Shown here one piece after another: positions 1-6,022 of a stretch of DNA of 9,251 bases. Where the stretch lies: positions 1 through 9,251 of the forward strand of contig JAITHS010000295.1 of NCBI GenBank assembly GCA_031279875.1, written 5' to 3'. The first letter of the stretch is position 1; every line of letters begins with the position of its first letter. This DNA comes from Tannerella sp. GTDB lineage: Bacteria; Bacteroidota; Bacteroidia; Bacteroidales; Tannerellaceae. Both the position numbers and the translations under genes were made by a program. The notes under the pieces were generated by a model that did not search any database, was not told the DNA's origin, and saw only the letters and a program-made list of their open reading frames with translations.

Positions 1-84
1 AATGTCGTTTGTACGATATTGGGCATCGTGATTTTGGCTTTTGCAGGTATAGATTTAGTAAAAATGTTATTGAATTTCAAATAA
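1..84 (+). CDS. C-terminal end of a membrane protein, possibly the MotA/ZorA-like partner of the next gene
   Basis: An open frame enters from the left edge and ends at TAA 82-84, giving 27 visible residues. They are strongly hydrophobic (core VVCTILGIVILAFAG) with a short, mostly hydrophobic end finishing in NFK, so this looks like a last transmembrane helix close to a C terminus. The next gene starts 46 bases downstream on the same strand and encodes a MotB/ZorB-type stator subunit. Such proteins are normally encoded directly after a MotA/ZorA-type four-helix channel subunit, so that is the likeliest identity. This is inference from gene order; the tail itself carries no diagnostic motif. 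If it is a ZorA, it lacks the long cytoplasmic tail known in Zorya systems. That the frame is coding is fairly likely; its function is uncertain. Confidence 0.5.
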   Translation, partial: NVVCTILGIVILAFAGIDLVKMLLNFK

Positions 85-111
85 TAATCACAACAATCAA
101 AATAATCACAA
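83..111 (+). repeat. 11-bp direct repeat in the leader of the stator gene
   Basis: AATAATCACAA occurs at 83-93 and again at 101-111, a period of 18 bases. The first copy starts inside the upstream stop codon. The leader 85-130 is almost free of G and has no Shine-Dalgarno sequence before the ATG at 131. The repeat may be simple-sequence drift or a binding site; nothing visible decides between these. Confidence 0.5.
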
Positions 112-130
112 TAAAATCATAGTCACGACA

Positions 131-814
131 ATGAGCAAAAACAAAAAAGAATCCTTTTTCTGGACAAGTTACAGCGACTTGATGACTTCGCTGTTTTTCG
201 TCATGATGGTGCTTTTTGTGCTGGTAATTGTATTGCTGCACAATAAAATCAGTGAGCAGGCGCAATTATCAACGGAGAATAAAAATCTAACGCAACAAAT
301 TGACTCGTTGAGAGTCACAATCGACACCATGGTAGTTAAACTCGAAGAATTTGAGAAAATGGAAGAAATCAAAACGTCGCTCAACAATATTGACAGTACT
401 TATTTTGCCTACAATGCCGAGCACAAAAAGCATGTATTAAAAATTCAAGTCAATTTTCCGATAGGTCAATCAAGGATGAATACTATTGACCAAAACACGC
501 GACAACGACTTAAGCAGGCCGGACAAGCAATCAAGACACAGATAGACAGCATCACACGAACAACATCGAATATACAATACTTACTGATTATTGAAGGACA
601 AGCGAGTAGAGACAATTACCTGTATAACTACGAATTAAGTTATGCGCGGGCATTGGCATTAAACCGTTTTTGGCAAAATTCAGGCATTAATTTCGGTGAA
701 AACTGCGAAGTGCTTATTTCGGGCAGCGGCACAGGCGGCTCAATGCGTGAGCCAATAGAAAGTCGTAATCAACGCTTTTTAATCCATCTCATTCCCAAAA
801 CCGGAGAAATATAG
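131..814 (+). CDS. MotB/ZorB-like stator protein with OmpA-type peptidoglycan-binding domain
   Basis: The 227-residue product has the layout of an ion-driven stator B subunit. A short basic, Lys-rich N terminus is followed by the motif WTSYSDLMTSLFFVMM (11-26) leading into a single membrane helix (about 16-37). Asp16 sits where the proton-binding aspartate of MotB and ZorB lies. Residues about 38-85 are charged and heptad-like, probably a coiled coil. An OmpA/MotB C-terminal domain follows (about 100-222): strand LLIIEGQAS (151-159), helix NYELSYARALALNRFW (166-181) with Arg173 in the position that contacts peptidoglycan in OmpA, then strand CEVLISGSG and the closing NQRFLIHL (213-220). The OmpA aspartate of the usual G-H/Y-T-D motif is not evident. 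Two such proteins would sit in a five-subunit MotA-like channel and use ion flow to turn it. No flagellar or gliding genes are visible. A Zorya-like defence motor, a Tol-like envelope machine or an undescribed motor all remain possible. The start at 131 is the only sensible one. Confidence 0.8.
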   Translation: MSKNKKESFFWTSYSDLMTSLFFVMMVLFVLVIVLLHNKISEQAQLSTENKNLTQQIDSLRVTIDTMVVKLEEFEKMEEIKTSLNNIDSTYFAYNAEHKKHVLKIQVNFPIGQSRMNTIDQNTRQRLKQAGQAIKTQIDSITRTTSNIQYLLIIEGQASRDNYLYNYELSYARALALNRFWQNSGINFGENCEVLISGSGTGGSMREPIESRNQRFLIHLIPKTGEI

Positions 815-1007
815 GGAAGTTATCACAAGATACATCCCATTAAATCACCTCGTCTAAATGTAGCAGACAATTGTAGGAAATCGTTTCTCACATAACTTTT
901 CTTGCGTTGTACATCAAAAAAAACAAAAAAAATCCTGAAAAATTTTTTTATTCAAAAAAAAACATTATTTTTGCGCGGTTTTATATCAAATTATTATTAA
1001 CAAAACA
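815..1007. other. A/T-rich intergenic region with no gene
   Basis: These 193 bases hold no convincing open frame and no clear G/C-rich hairpin for ending the stator transcript. Bases 915-965 are dominated by runs of A and T. The only recognisable signal is the -7-like element at 966-973. Confidence 0.6.
966..973 (+). promoter_or_regulatory. Candidate Bacteroidetes -7 element for the isomerase-pfkA operon
   Basis: TATTTTTG matches the Bacteroidetes housekeeping -7 consensus TAnnTTTG and lies 34 bases before the ATG at 1008. No TTG-type -33 element is seen 19-21 bases upstream, where the sequence is an A/T run. In such A/T-rich DNA a chance match is possible. Confidence 0.45.
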
Positions 1008-1895
1008 ATGAATTTTATTATGCAAAGTAGACGTGATTTTATCAAAAAAGCATCTCTGGCTATCGCAGGAGGCGTAATTGCGCCCCATATCATTACATCA
1101 TGCGGTGGACCGAAAAAGAAACTCGGATTACAACTGTACTCGCTACGCGACATGGTTAAAGACGACGGCATCAAAAAAGTACTGGAAGCTGTCGCCAAAA
1201 TGGGCTATACAAACCTCGAACCGGCAGGATACAGCGACGGCAAATTCTACGGATTAGCTCCGACAGAGTTCAAAAAAATGGTTGACGACCTCGGAATGAA
1301 GTTAGTCAGTTCGCATCTCGGCAAAAACCGTACCGACGACCATAGCGCCGACATGGCTTGGTGGGACAAAGCCGCCGACGCCCATAATGACGCAGGTATG
1401 AAGTACATGATAATGCCTTCTACCCCCGTTCAAATTTACGGCGATAACGCTACACTCGACAATGTGAAACTTTTTGCCGACTATTTCAACGAAATAGCAC
1501 TCGTAGTAGCAGGCAAAAGCATGAAACTCGGCTATCACAACCACGACCACGAATTTAACAACAAAATTGACGGCAAACCGGTTTTCGACTATATGGTCGA
1601 AAGCACAAGCCCACTCCATTTCTGCTTCCAACTCGACGTTTTCTGGATTAAAAAAGGCGGATACGACCCTGTTGAATATATGAAGAAATACCAAGACCGT
1701 ATCAAACTGCTTCATATCAAGGACGAAAAAACTATCGGTGCCGCTAACTTCGTTGATTTCAAAGCAATTTTTGAACAGGCTAACGCTGCCGGTATTAAAG
1801 ACTGGTTTGTTGAAGTGGAAAGTTACGACACAACTCCGAAAGAAGACGTCAAGAAAAGCGCAGATTATCTGTTTGCTGCCGATTTTGTTAAATGA
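1008..1895 (+). CDS. Exported sugar phosphate isomerase/epimerase (xylose isomerase-like TIM barrel)
   Basis: The 295-residue protein begins with a twin-arginine signal, SRRDFIK (7-13), followed by a hydrophobic stretch (15-29) and a lipobox-like ITSC with Cys32. A Tat-exported lipoprotein is therefore likely. The mature part is a xylose isomerase-like TIM barrel: [10 protein letters not shown] (39-48), NLEPAG (69-74), the HNHDHEF patch (177-183), QLDVFW (208-213), LLHIKDE (234-240) and WFVEVES (266-272). These acidic and His residues are the family's usual divalent-metal and sugar ligands (Glu71, His179, Asp210, His236 and Glu269/271 are candidates). Such proteins act on free or keto sugars despite the phosphate in the family name, and the substrate cannot be told here. 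The ATG at 1020 gives the more typical start [10 protein letters not shown] and is a serious alternative. The last four bases, ATGA, overlap the pfkA start, implying translational coupling. Confidence 0.85.
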   Translation: MNFIMQSRRDFIKKASLAIAGGVIAPHIITSCGGPKKKLGLQLYSLRDMVKDDGIKKVLEAVAKMGYTNLEPAGYSDGKFYGLAPTEFKKMVDDLGMKLVSSHLGKNRTDDHSADMAWWDKAADAHNDAGMKYMIMPSTPVQIYGDNATLDNVKLFADYFNEIALVVAGKSMKLGYHNHDHEFNNKIDGKPVFDYMVESTSPLHFCFQLDVFWIKKGGYDPVEYMKKYQDRIKLLHIKDEKTIGAANFVDFKAIFEQANAAGIKDWFVEVESYDTTPKEDVKKSADYLFAADFVK

Positions 1896-2881
1896 GTATG
1901 TGCGAAATAAAAACCGTCGGGGTGCTTACTTCGGGAGGAGATGCACCCGGAATGAACGCGGCCATACGCTCCGTAACACGTGCGGCTATCGCTAACGGAA
2001 TGTCCGTGAAAGGTATCTATCGCGGATATAAAGGGCTTATAGCCAATGAAATAGAAGACTTCAAAACGCAGAATGTCAGTAATATCATTCAGCGCGGAGG
2101 GACTATCCTCAAAACGGCTCGCAGTGAGGAGTTTAAGACGCCCGAAGGACAGCAAAAAGCATACGACAACATGCAGGCGCATGGGATAGACGCATTAGTT
2201 GTTATCGGCGGTGACGGCAGTCTTACCGGCGCCCGCAGTTTTGCGCAGCGTTTCAACATTCCCATCGTAGGCTTGCCCGGCACTATCGACAACGACCTCT
2301 ACGGCACCGATACGACAATAGGCTACGATACGGCACTCAACACGATAGTAGAATGTGTTGACAAAATCCGCGACACGGCATCGTCTCACGACAGACTGTT
2401 TTTCATTGAAGTAATGGGTCGCGACGCCGGCTTTTTAGCGCTCAACGGCGCTATCGCTTCAGGCTCGGAAGCGGCTATCATTCCCGAAATTTCACTCCGT
2501 AAAGACCAGTTAGCAGAGATGATTGAGACGGGCTTCCGCAAGTCGAAGAACAGCAGCATAGTACTTGTCGCCGAAAGCGAAGTAACAGGCGGGGCTATGG
2601 GCGTTGCCGAGAGGGTTAAAAAAGAATATCCGCAGTTTGTTGACGTCCGTGTGTCGATACTCGGACACCTGCAACGTGGCGGCTCGCCGTCGGCACAAGA
2701 CCGTATCCTCGCTACCCGTATGGGCGTTGCCGCTATCGAAGCGTTGCTCGAAGACCAGCGAAATGTGATGATAGGTATCGTAAACGACAAGATTGTTTTT
2801 GTGCCGTTTGTCAAAGCCATTAAAAACGATAAACCTATTGACCCTGACCTGATTAACGTTCTCAGGATAGTGTCGCTATGA
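1892..2881 (+). CDS. pfkA: ATP-dependent 6-phosphofructokinase
   Basis: This cytosolic enzyme phosphorylates fructose 6-phosphate to fructose 1,6-bisphosphate, the committed step of glycolysis. Its 329 residues match the usual length of the E. coli PfkA type and the family motifs run in order: [10 protein letters not shown] (13-22), GGDGS (106-110, nucleotide/Mg), PGTIDND (129-135, catalytic base Asp133), MGRDAG (175-180) and [14 protein letters not shown] (258-271). Glycines in GGDGS and PGTIDND, where pyrophosphate-dependent enzymes have Asp and Lys, point to ATP as phosphoryl donor. The start codon overlaps the stop of the isomerase gene (ATGA); a second ATG two codons later would give a product two residues shorter. 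Base composition in the middle of the gene is clearly richer in G+C than the stator gene. A small membrane-protein gene follows after 12 bases, probably in the same transcript. Confidence 0.97.
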   Translation: MSMCEIKTVGVLTSGGDAPGMNAAIRSVTRAAIANGMSVKGIYRGYKGLIANEIEDFKTQNVSNIIQRGGTILKTARSEEFKTPEGQQKAYDNMQAHGIDALVVIGGDGSLTGARSFAQRFNIPIVGLPGTIDNDLYGTDTTIGYDTALNTIVECVDKIRDTASSHDRLFFIEVMGRDAGFLALNGAIASGSEAAIIPEISLRKDQLAEMIETGFRKSKNSSIVLVAESEVTGGAMGVAERVKKEYPQFVDVRVSILGHLQRGGSPSAQDRILATRMGVAAIEALLEDQRNVMIGIVNDKIVFVPFVKAIKNDKPIDPDLINVLRIVSL

Positions 2882-2893
2882 AACTTTAACGTT

Positions 2894-3313
2894 ATGGATA
2901 AGGTTTATCGCAAAAAACAGACGCAACGCCTTGTGTTATGGGGAATATTACTGTTCGGCATCGTCGAAATAGCGTTTATATGCTTTGTAATGCCGCAGTA
3001 TTATACTCATTTACTGCTTGTTATACCCGTTTACTTTATGTTGATGGGTTATATCTTGTTGTATATTCTCGCTCGGTTCGGCAAGCAGAAGATACATCCA
3101 AGCAAGGCGCTGGCACGTCTTATGCTGTTTAATGTTGTGCAGATGATGATTTCGTTTGCGATGGTTTTCGTATATTTTTATACGGCAATCAACCACAAAC
3201 ATACTATCCTGATTGCCTTTTCGGTATATTATATATTCTTCATGGGCTTGAAGTTGTATATCTTTTACAGCATTGATAATCAGCACAAAAAGAACAAGAA
3301 ACAACTCACATAA
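2894..3313 (+). CDS. Unidentified small membrane protein with four predicted helices
   Basis: I do not recognise this 139-residue protein. It starts with a basic segment (MDKVYRKKQTQR), which should stay in the cytoplasm. Four hydrophobic segments follow at about 13-33, 39-60, 75-97 and 103-126, and it ends in a Lys-rich tail (HKKNKKQLT). Basic segments also lie between helices 2 and 3 (RFGKQKIHPSKALAR). By the positive-inside rule both ends and the middle loop are cytoplasmic. Size and layout resemble the small AtpI-like proteins encoded before ATP synthase genes, but no atp gene is present and no shared motif is evident, so that is only a shape comparison. It lies 12 bases after pfkA, so co-transcription is likely. 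Its end is six bases from the end of the opposing ACT-domain gene. Confidence 0.75.
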   Translation: MDKVYRKKQTQRLVLWGILLFGIVEIAFICFVMPQYYTHLLLVIPVYFMLMGYILLYILARFGKQKIHPSKALARLMLFNVVQMMISFAMVFVYFYTAINHKHTILIAFSVYYIFFMGLKLYIFYSIDNQHKKNKKQLT

Positions 3314-3319
3314 AGCCCG

Positions 3320-3751
3320 CTATCCGGCAAACGATACCAAATCGTTTTCGGTAATATAATCGAGGTCGTTGCGACGGATAACCTCGCGGGCTGTTTCGCG
3401 ATTGTTTGTCCTCAGGATGAGAATAGACTTGTCTTTGAGCGAAAAGCAGTACATATATTCGATGCTTAACCCCGAATGTGTGAAAAGCGACAGCGTGCGG
3501 GCAAAACTACCTGCCGTTCGGTCGGTCGAAATGGCAAGAACATCCGTAAGGTTGACGCTTACATTATTGGCTTTCAGCAATTTATACGCCTTGTCCGATT
3601 CGTTGACGATAAGGCGTAAGATGCCGTATTCCGACGTATCGGCAACGGTCGCGGCAATGATATGGATGTTTTCTTTTGCGAGCAAAGCTAATATCTCGCA
3701 CAGTTTGCCGTATTTGTTCTCTACAAAAATCGAAATCTGATTGATTGTCAT
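3320..3751 (-). CDS. Tandem ACT-domain protein, probable amino-acid-sensing partner of the adjacent ligase
   Basis: The 143-residue protein consists of two ACT repeats and nothing else: about 3-66 (INQISIFVENKYGKLCEILALLAKENIHI, with the usual strand, Gly-Lys-Leu turn and helix) and about 70-142 (VLAISTDRTAGSFARTLSLFTHSGLSI). ACT pairs normally bind small ligands, most often amino acids, at a domain interface and regulate an enzyme. The gene follows a phenylacetate-CoA ligase gene on the same strand with a 37-base A/T-rich gap. Stand-alone tandem ACT proteins next to such ligases are common in anaerobic bacteria and archaea. Sensing of an aromatic amino acid or its arylacetate product is therefore a reasonable guess, but the ligand is not known. 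The first Met is preceded by A/T-rich DNA with no Shine-Dalgarno sequence. Confidence 0.85.
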   Translation of the reverse strand: MTINQISIFVENKYGKLCEILALLAKENIHIIAATVADTSEYGILRLIVNESDKAYKLLKANNVSVNLTDVLAISTDRTAGSFARTLSLFTHSGLSIEYMYCFSLKDKSILILRTNNRETAREVIRRNDLDYITENDLVSFAG

Positions 3752-3762
3752 CTTCTTGACTT

Positions 3763-3789
3763 TTAATTTTTAATTCTTAATTTTTAATT
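3763..3789. repeat. Exact 13-bp A/T direct repeat between the ligase and ACT genes
   Basis: TTAATTTTTAATT occurs at 3763-3775 and 3777-3789, separated by one C. It fills most of the 37-base gap and ends at the ligase stop codon. Similar A/T motifs are frequent between genes in Bacteroidetes. A role in re-initiating translation at the ACT gene, or none, is possible. Confidence 0.7.
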
Positions 3790-5090
3790 TATTTGCGAAG
3801 GTCTTTGACTCTTACCGCTTTGCCTTCGGAAACGGGCAATGAGCCTTTGGATACTATCTTGACGCGAGGCGTTATCAGCAATTCGTCTTTCAGTAGCCTG
3901 ACGATTGACTTGTTGAGACGTTCCAAAACGCTGTAATCATCTGTAAACAAATCGCTTAGCTCTACTTCGATGAGCATTTCATCATTGTTACCGACCGTTT
4001 CTATGGTGATGAGATAGTTACCGCCGAGTTCTTTGAAGCCCAACAGGATTTTCTCGATCTGTACGGGAAAGATATTTACTCCTTTAAGAATAATCATATC
4101 GTCGCTGCGACCTTTGAAACGGTCTATGCGCCGATGAGTGCGTCCGCAAGGGCATTCTCCCGACAGGAAACGTGTCAGGTCGTGCGTCCGGTAGCGGATG
4201 AGAGGCATAGCCTCGCGTTTGAGAGTTGTAAGCACTAATTCGCCGATTTCACCTTCTCTAACGGGCTGTAACGTTACCGGATCAATGATTTCGGGGATAA
4301 CATAATCTTCCCAGATATGCAGACCGTTCTGTTGCCGACATTCGAAAGCGACACCCGGACCGTTCATCTCCGACATCCCGAAACAGTTATAAGCTTTAAC
4401 GCCAAGCAGATTTTCAATTCGGCGTCGCTGCTCTTCGGAATGCGGCTCGGCACCGATACAAATAGTTTGCAGTCGTGTATCTTTACGCGGGTCAATATTC
4501 ATCTCCTGAAAAACTTCGGCGAGGCGCATCGCATAACTCGGAATGATATGCAACGCCGTTACACCGAAATCAATAATAAACTTTATTTGCCTTTTGGAAT
4601 TGCCCGCCGCTGCCGGAACAGTCAGAGCACCAAGCCTTTCGGCTCCGTACTGAAATCCCAATCCGCCGGTAAACATTCCATATCCCGAAGTGTTCTGAAA
4701 GATATCGGTATTTCGCAGCCCTACCATATACATACATCGTGCAACCTGCTCCGACCACTCTTCGATATCTTTTTGAGAGTGCAGTACGACTGTCGGATTA
4801 CCAGTCGTACCGCTCGAAGAGTGTACTCTGACGCACTGTTGAAGCGGTATTGCCGCAAAACCGAACGGATAATACTCGCGAAGGTCGTCTTTTGTCGTAA
4901 ACGGCAAAGAACTGATGTCTTCGAGCGAGTTGATTACTGAAGGTGTAATGCCTTTTTCGGTAAAAACCTTTTTATAAAAGTCCGATTTCGAAGCCTGCGC
5001 AACAGTACTGCGCAAACCATCCGTTTGTAGCTTAGTCAGGTCGCTACGCTCCATAGTTTCAATGTATTCCTGCCAATAAGATGAGGTCAT
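3789..5090 (-). CDS. paaK: Phenylacetate-CoA ligase-like adenylate-forming enzyme
   Basis: The 433-residue protein belongs to the PaaK branch of adenylate-forming enzymes, which activate an arylacetate with ATP and CoA through an acyl-AMP. In order: the phosphate-binding loop SSSGTTGNPT (91-100), YGMFTGGLG (137-145), PSYAMRL (184-190), FGMSE (237-241), YRTHD (300-304), CPCGRTHRR (313-321), the hinge GRSDDMIILKGVNIFP (327-342) and the C-terminal SEGKAVRVKDLRK, whose Lys424 is the probable catalytic lysine. Length is normal for PaaK. In anaerobes these enzymes often accompany indolepyruvate:ferredoxin oxidoreductase, with which they convert aromatic amino acids to aryl acids or the reverse. Those genes are not in this window. 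The gene leads the two-gene unit with the ACT protein. Substrate choice between phenylacetate, indoleacetate and related acids cannot be read from the sequence. The ATG at 5088-5090 fits the family N terminus (YWQEYIETMER). Confidence 0.92.
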   Translation of the reverse strand: MTSSYWQEYIETMERSDLTKLQTDGLRSTVAQASKSDFYKKVFTEKGITPSVINSLEDISSLPFTTKDDLREYYPFGFAAIPLQQCVRVHSSSGTTGNPTVVLHSQKDIEEWSEQVARCMYMVGLRNTDIFQNTSGYGMFTGGLGFQYGAERLGALTVPAAAGNSKRQIKFIIDFGVTALHIIPSYAMRLAEVFQEMNIDPRKDTRLQTICIGAEPHSEEQRRRIENLLGVKAYNCFGMSEMNGPGVAFECRQQNGLHIWEDYVIPEIIDPVTLQPVREGEIGELVLTTLKREAMPLIRYRTHDLTRFLSGECPCGRTHRRIDRFKGRSDDMIILKGVNIFPVQIEKILLGFKELGGNYLITIETVGNNDEMLIEVELSDLFTDDYSVLERLNKSIVRLLKDELLITPRVKIVSKGSLPVSEGKAVRVKDLRK

Positions 5091-5101
5091 AGTATTGTAA
5101 T

Positions 5102-5120
5102 CACTTTATATTTTAAAGTG
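5102..5120. promoter_or_regulatory. 7-bp inverted repeat near the expected start of the paaK transcript
   Basis: CACTTTA (5102-5108) and TAAAGTG (5114-5120) are perfect inverted copies around a 5-base centre. The repeat lies directly downstream, on the minus strand, of the -7-like element at 5121-5128. It therefore covers the predicted transcription start and could be an operator. No matching regulator gene is present, and short A/T palindromes can arise by chance. Confidence 0.35.
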
Positions 5121-5128
5121 CAAAAGTA
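5121..5128 (-). promoter_or_regulatory. Candidate Bacteroidetes -7 element for paaK
   Basis: Read on the minus strand this is TACTTTTG, matching TAnnTTTG, and it lies 30 bases before the paaK ATG. A TTTG occurs further upstream on that strand (complement of 5143-5146), but it is only about 14 bases away rather than the usual 19-21. The -33 element is therefore not convincing. Confidence 0.45.
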
Positions 5129-5191
5129 CACAAAAATATTGTCAAAATAAAAAAAACGCTCAAAAAATTTCGTTATTCCGAAAAAAAACCG

Positions 5192-5199
5192 TACCTTTG
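5192..5199 (+). promoter_or_regulatory. Bacteroidetes -7 element for rpsP
   Basis: TACCTTTG fits TAnnTTTG exactly and is followed by GC and an A-rich leader, as at many ribosomal protein promoters of this phylum. It lies 44 bases before the rpsP ATG. A weak TTTCG at 5168-5172 is at about the right distance for a -33 element. The leader lacks a Shine-Dalgarno sequence. Confidence 0.65.
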
Positions 5200-5243
5200 C
5201 GCCCTCAAAAACTAAAAACAAAGTTTAATTTAAGTATTCAAAC

Positions 5244-5948
5244 ATGGCAACAAAAATCAGATTGCAAAGATTCGGCCGTAAAGGTTACGCCTTTTATCAG
5301 GTCGTAGTTGCGGACAGCAGGGATCCACGAGATGGAAAGTTTATTGAAAGGATAGGTTCTTATAATCCGAACACTAATCCTGCTACAATAGATTTGAATT
5401 TCGAGAGGGCTTTGTATTGGCTGCAGGTGGGCGCAAAACCCACCGATACCGCGCGTATGGTTCTCTCACGCGACGGTGTACTGCTTAAAAACCACATCCT
5501 TGGCGGCGTTAAAAAAGGCGCTTTCGACGAGGCTACAGCAGAAAAGAAATTTGAAGAGTGGCTTGAAAGGAAAAAATTGTCCTTACAAAAAGTCAAAGAC
5601 GATGAACGTACAAAGAAACGGACGTCCGACAAGACTCTTCTCGAAGCAGAGAAAGAAATTAACAAGGCTAAAGCCGCTGTGCTTGCTCAAAAACGTGCAG
5701 ACATTGCTGCCGAAAAAGCCGCCAAAGCCAAAGAAGAAGCCGACGCTCGTGCCGCTGCCGACGCAGCCGCCGCCGCAGAACTTGCCGCTCTGACCGCTCC
5801 GGAGAAGGAAGCGGAAGAAGTTGTTGAGGCTGTTGTTACAGAACCCGTTGCTACCGAAGAAACCTCAATAAAAGAGGATGTTCCCACAGAGGAACCGGTT
5901 GCTGCTCCCGCAGAGGAAAAGCCAGTCGAGACTGCCGCTGCGGAATAA
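5244..5948 (+). CDS. rpsP: 30S ribosomal protein bS16 with a long Ala/Glu/Lys-rich C-terminal extension
   Basis: Residues 1 to about 85 are the bS16 fold: [20 protein letters not shown], then [21 protein letters not shown] (22-42) and the helix [20 protein letters not shown] (54-73). This protein binds 16S rRNA in the 30S body and is needed for subunit assembly. Usual bacterial bS16 is about 80-90 residues; this one is 234. Residues about 86-150 are Lys/Glu-rich and probably helical, about 150-185 are Ala-rich ([18 protein letters not shown]), and the end is acidic with Pro/Val/Glu/Thr repeats. Bacteroidetes bS16 proteins commonly carry a tail, though this one seems long. The reading frame is continuous into the tail, so this is not a frameshift product. 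The gene has its own promoter-like element and a terminator 37 bases after the stop, and appears to be monocistronic. Confidence 0.96.
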   Translation: MATKIRLQRFGRKGYAFYQVVVADSRDPRDGKFIERIGSYNPNTNPATIDLNFERALYWLQVGAKPTDTARMVLSRDGVLLKNHILGGVKKGAFDEATAEKKFEEWLERKKLSLQKVKDDERTKKRTSDKTLLEAEKEINKAKAAVLAQKRADIAAEKAAKAKEEADARAAADAAAAAELAALTAPEKEAEEVVEAVVTEPVATEETSIKEDVPTEEPVAAPAEEKPVETAAAE

Positions 5949-5985
5949 ACGGCTTGAGAAATTTTTTACGTATAACACGTACCGC

Positions 5986-6021
5986 AAAAGGGCGATATCA
6001 ACTGTATATTGCCCTTTTTTT
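5986..6021 (+). terminator. Intrinsic terminator of rpsP
   Basis: AAAAGGGC (5986-5993) pairs with GCCCTTTT (6011-6018). The stem continues inward through a G-U pair and ATAT/ATAT (5995-5998 with 6006-6009), leaving a 7-base loop. T's run through the right arm to 6021. This is a standard hairpin and U-tract, 37 bases after the rpsP stop. The A's opposite the T's could also let it work on the minus strand for the sulfatase operon. Confidence 0.85.
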
Positions 6022-6022
6022 G

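Noticed and set aside
131..814. Gliding-motor subunit GldM or a simple OmpA-family outer-membrane porin
   Set aside because: The single helix with an embedded Asp after WTSYSDLM and the absence of a beta-barrel or signal peptidase site fit MotB/ZorB rather than OmpA. GldM lacks an OmpA domain.
815..1007. Riboswitch or small RNA gene before the isomerase
   Set aside because: The region is mostly A/T runs without stable stems or a known aptamer pattern. Only the -7-like element is supportable.
1302..1715. Antisense open frame of 137 codons inside the isomerase gene
   Set aside because: It is the shadow of a well-supported gene. Its translation is low in complexity, lacks domain features and has no promoter-like element.
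1..2881. A complete Zorya anti-phage system
   Set aside because: Only a ZorB/MotB-like gene is visible and it is followed by metabolic genes. No ZorC, helicase-like ZorD or nuclease ZorE is in the window, so calling a defence system would go beyond the sequence.
4317..4940. Plus-strand open frame of 207 codons inside paaK
   Set aside because: It lies wholly opposite conserved PaaK motifs and is explained by codon bias on the other strand; no recognisable protein features.
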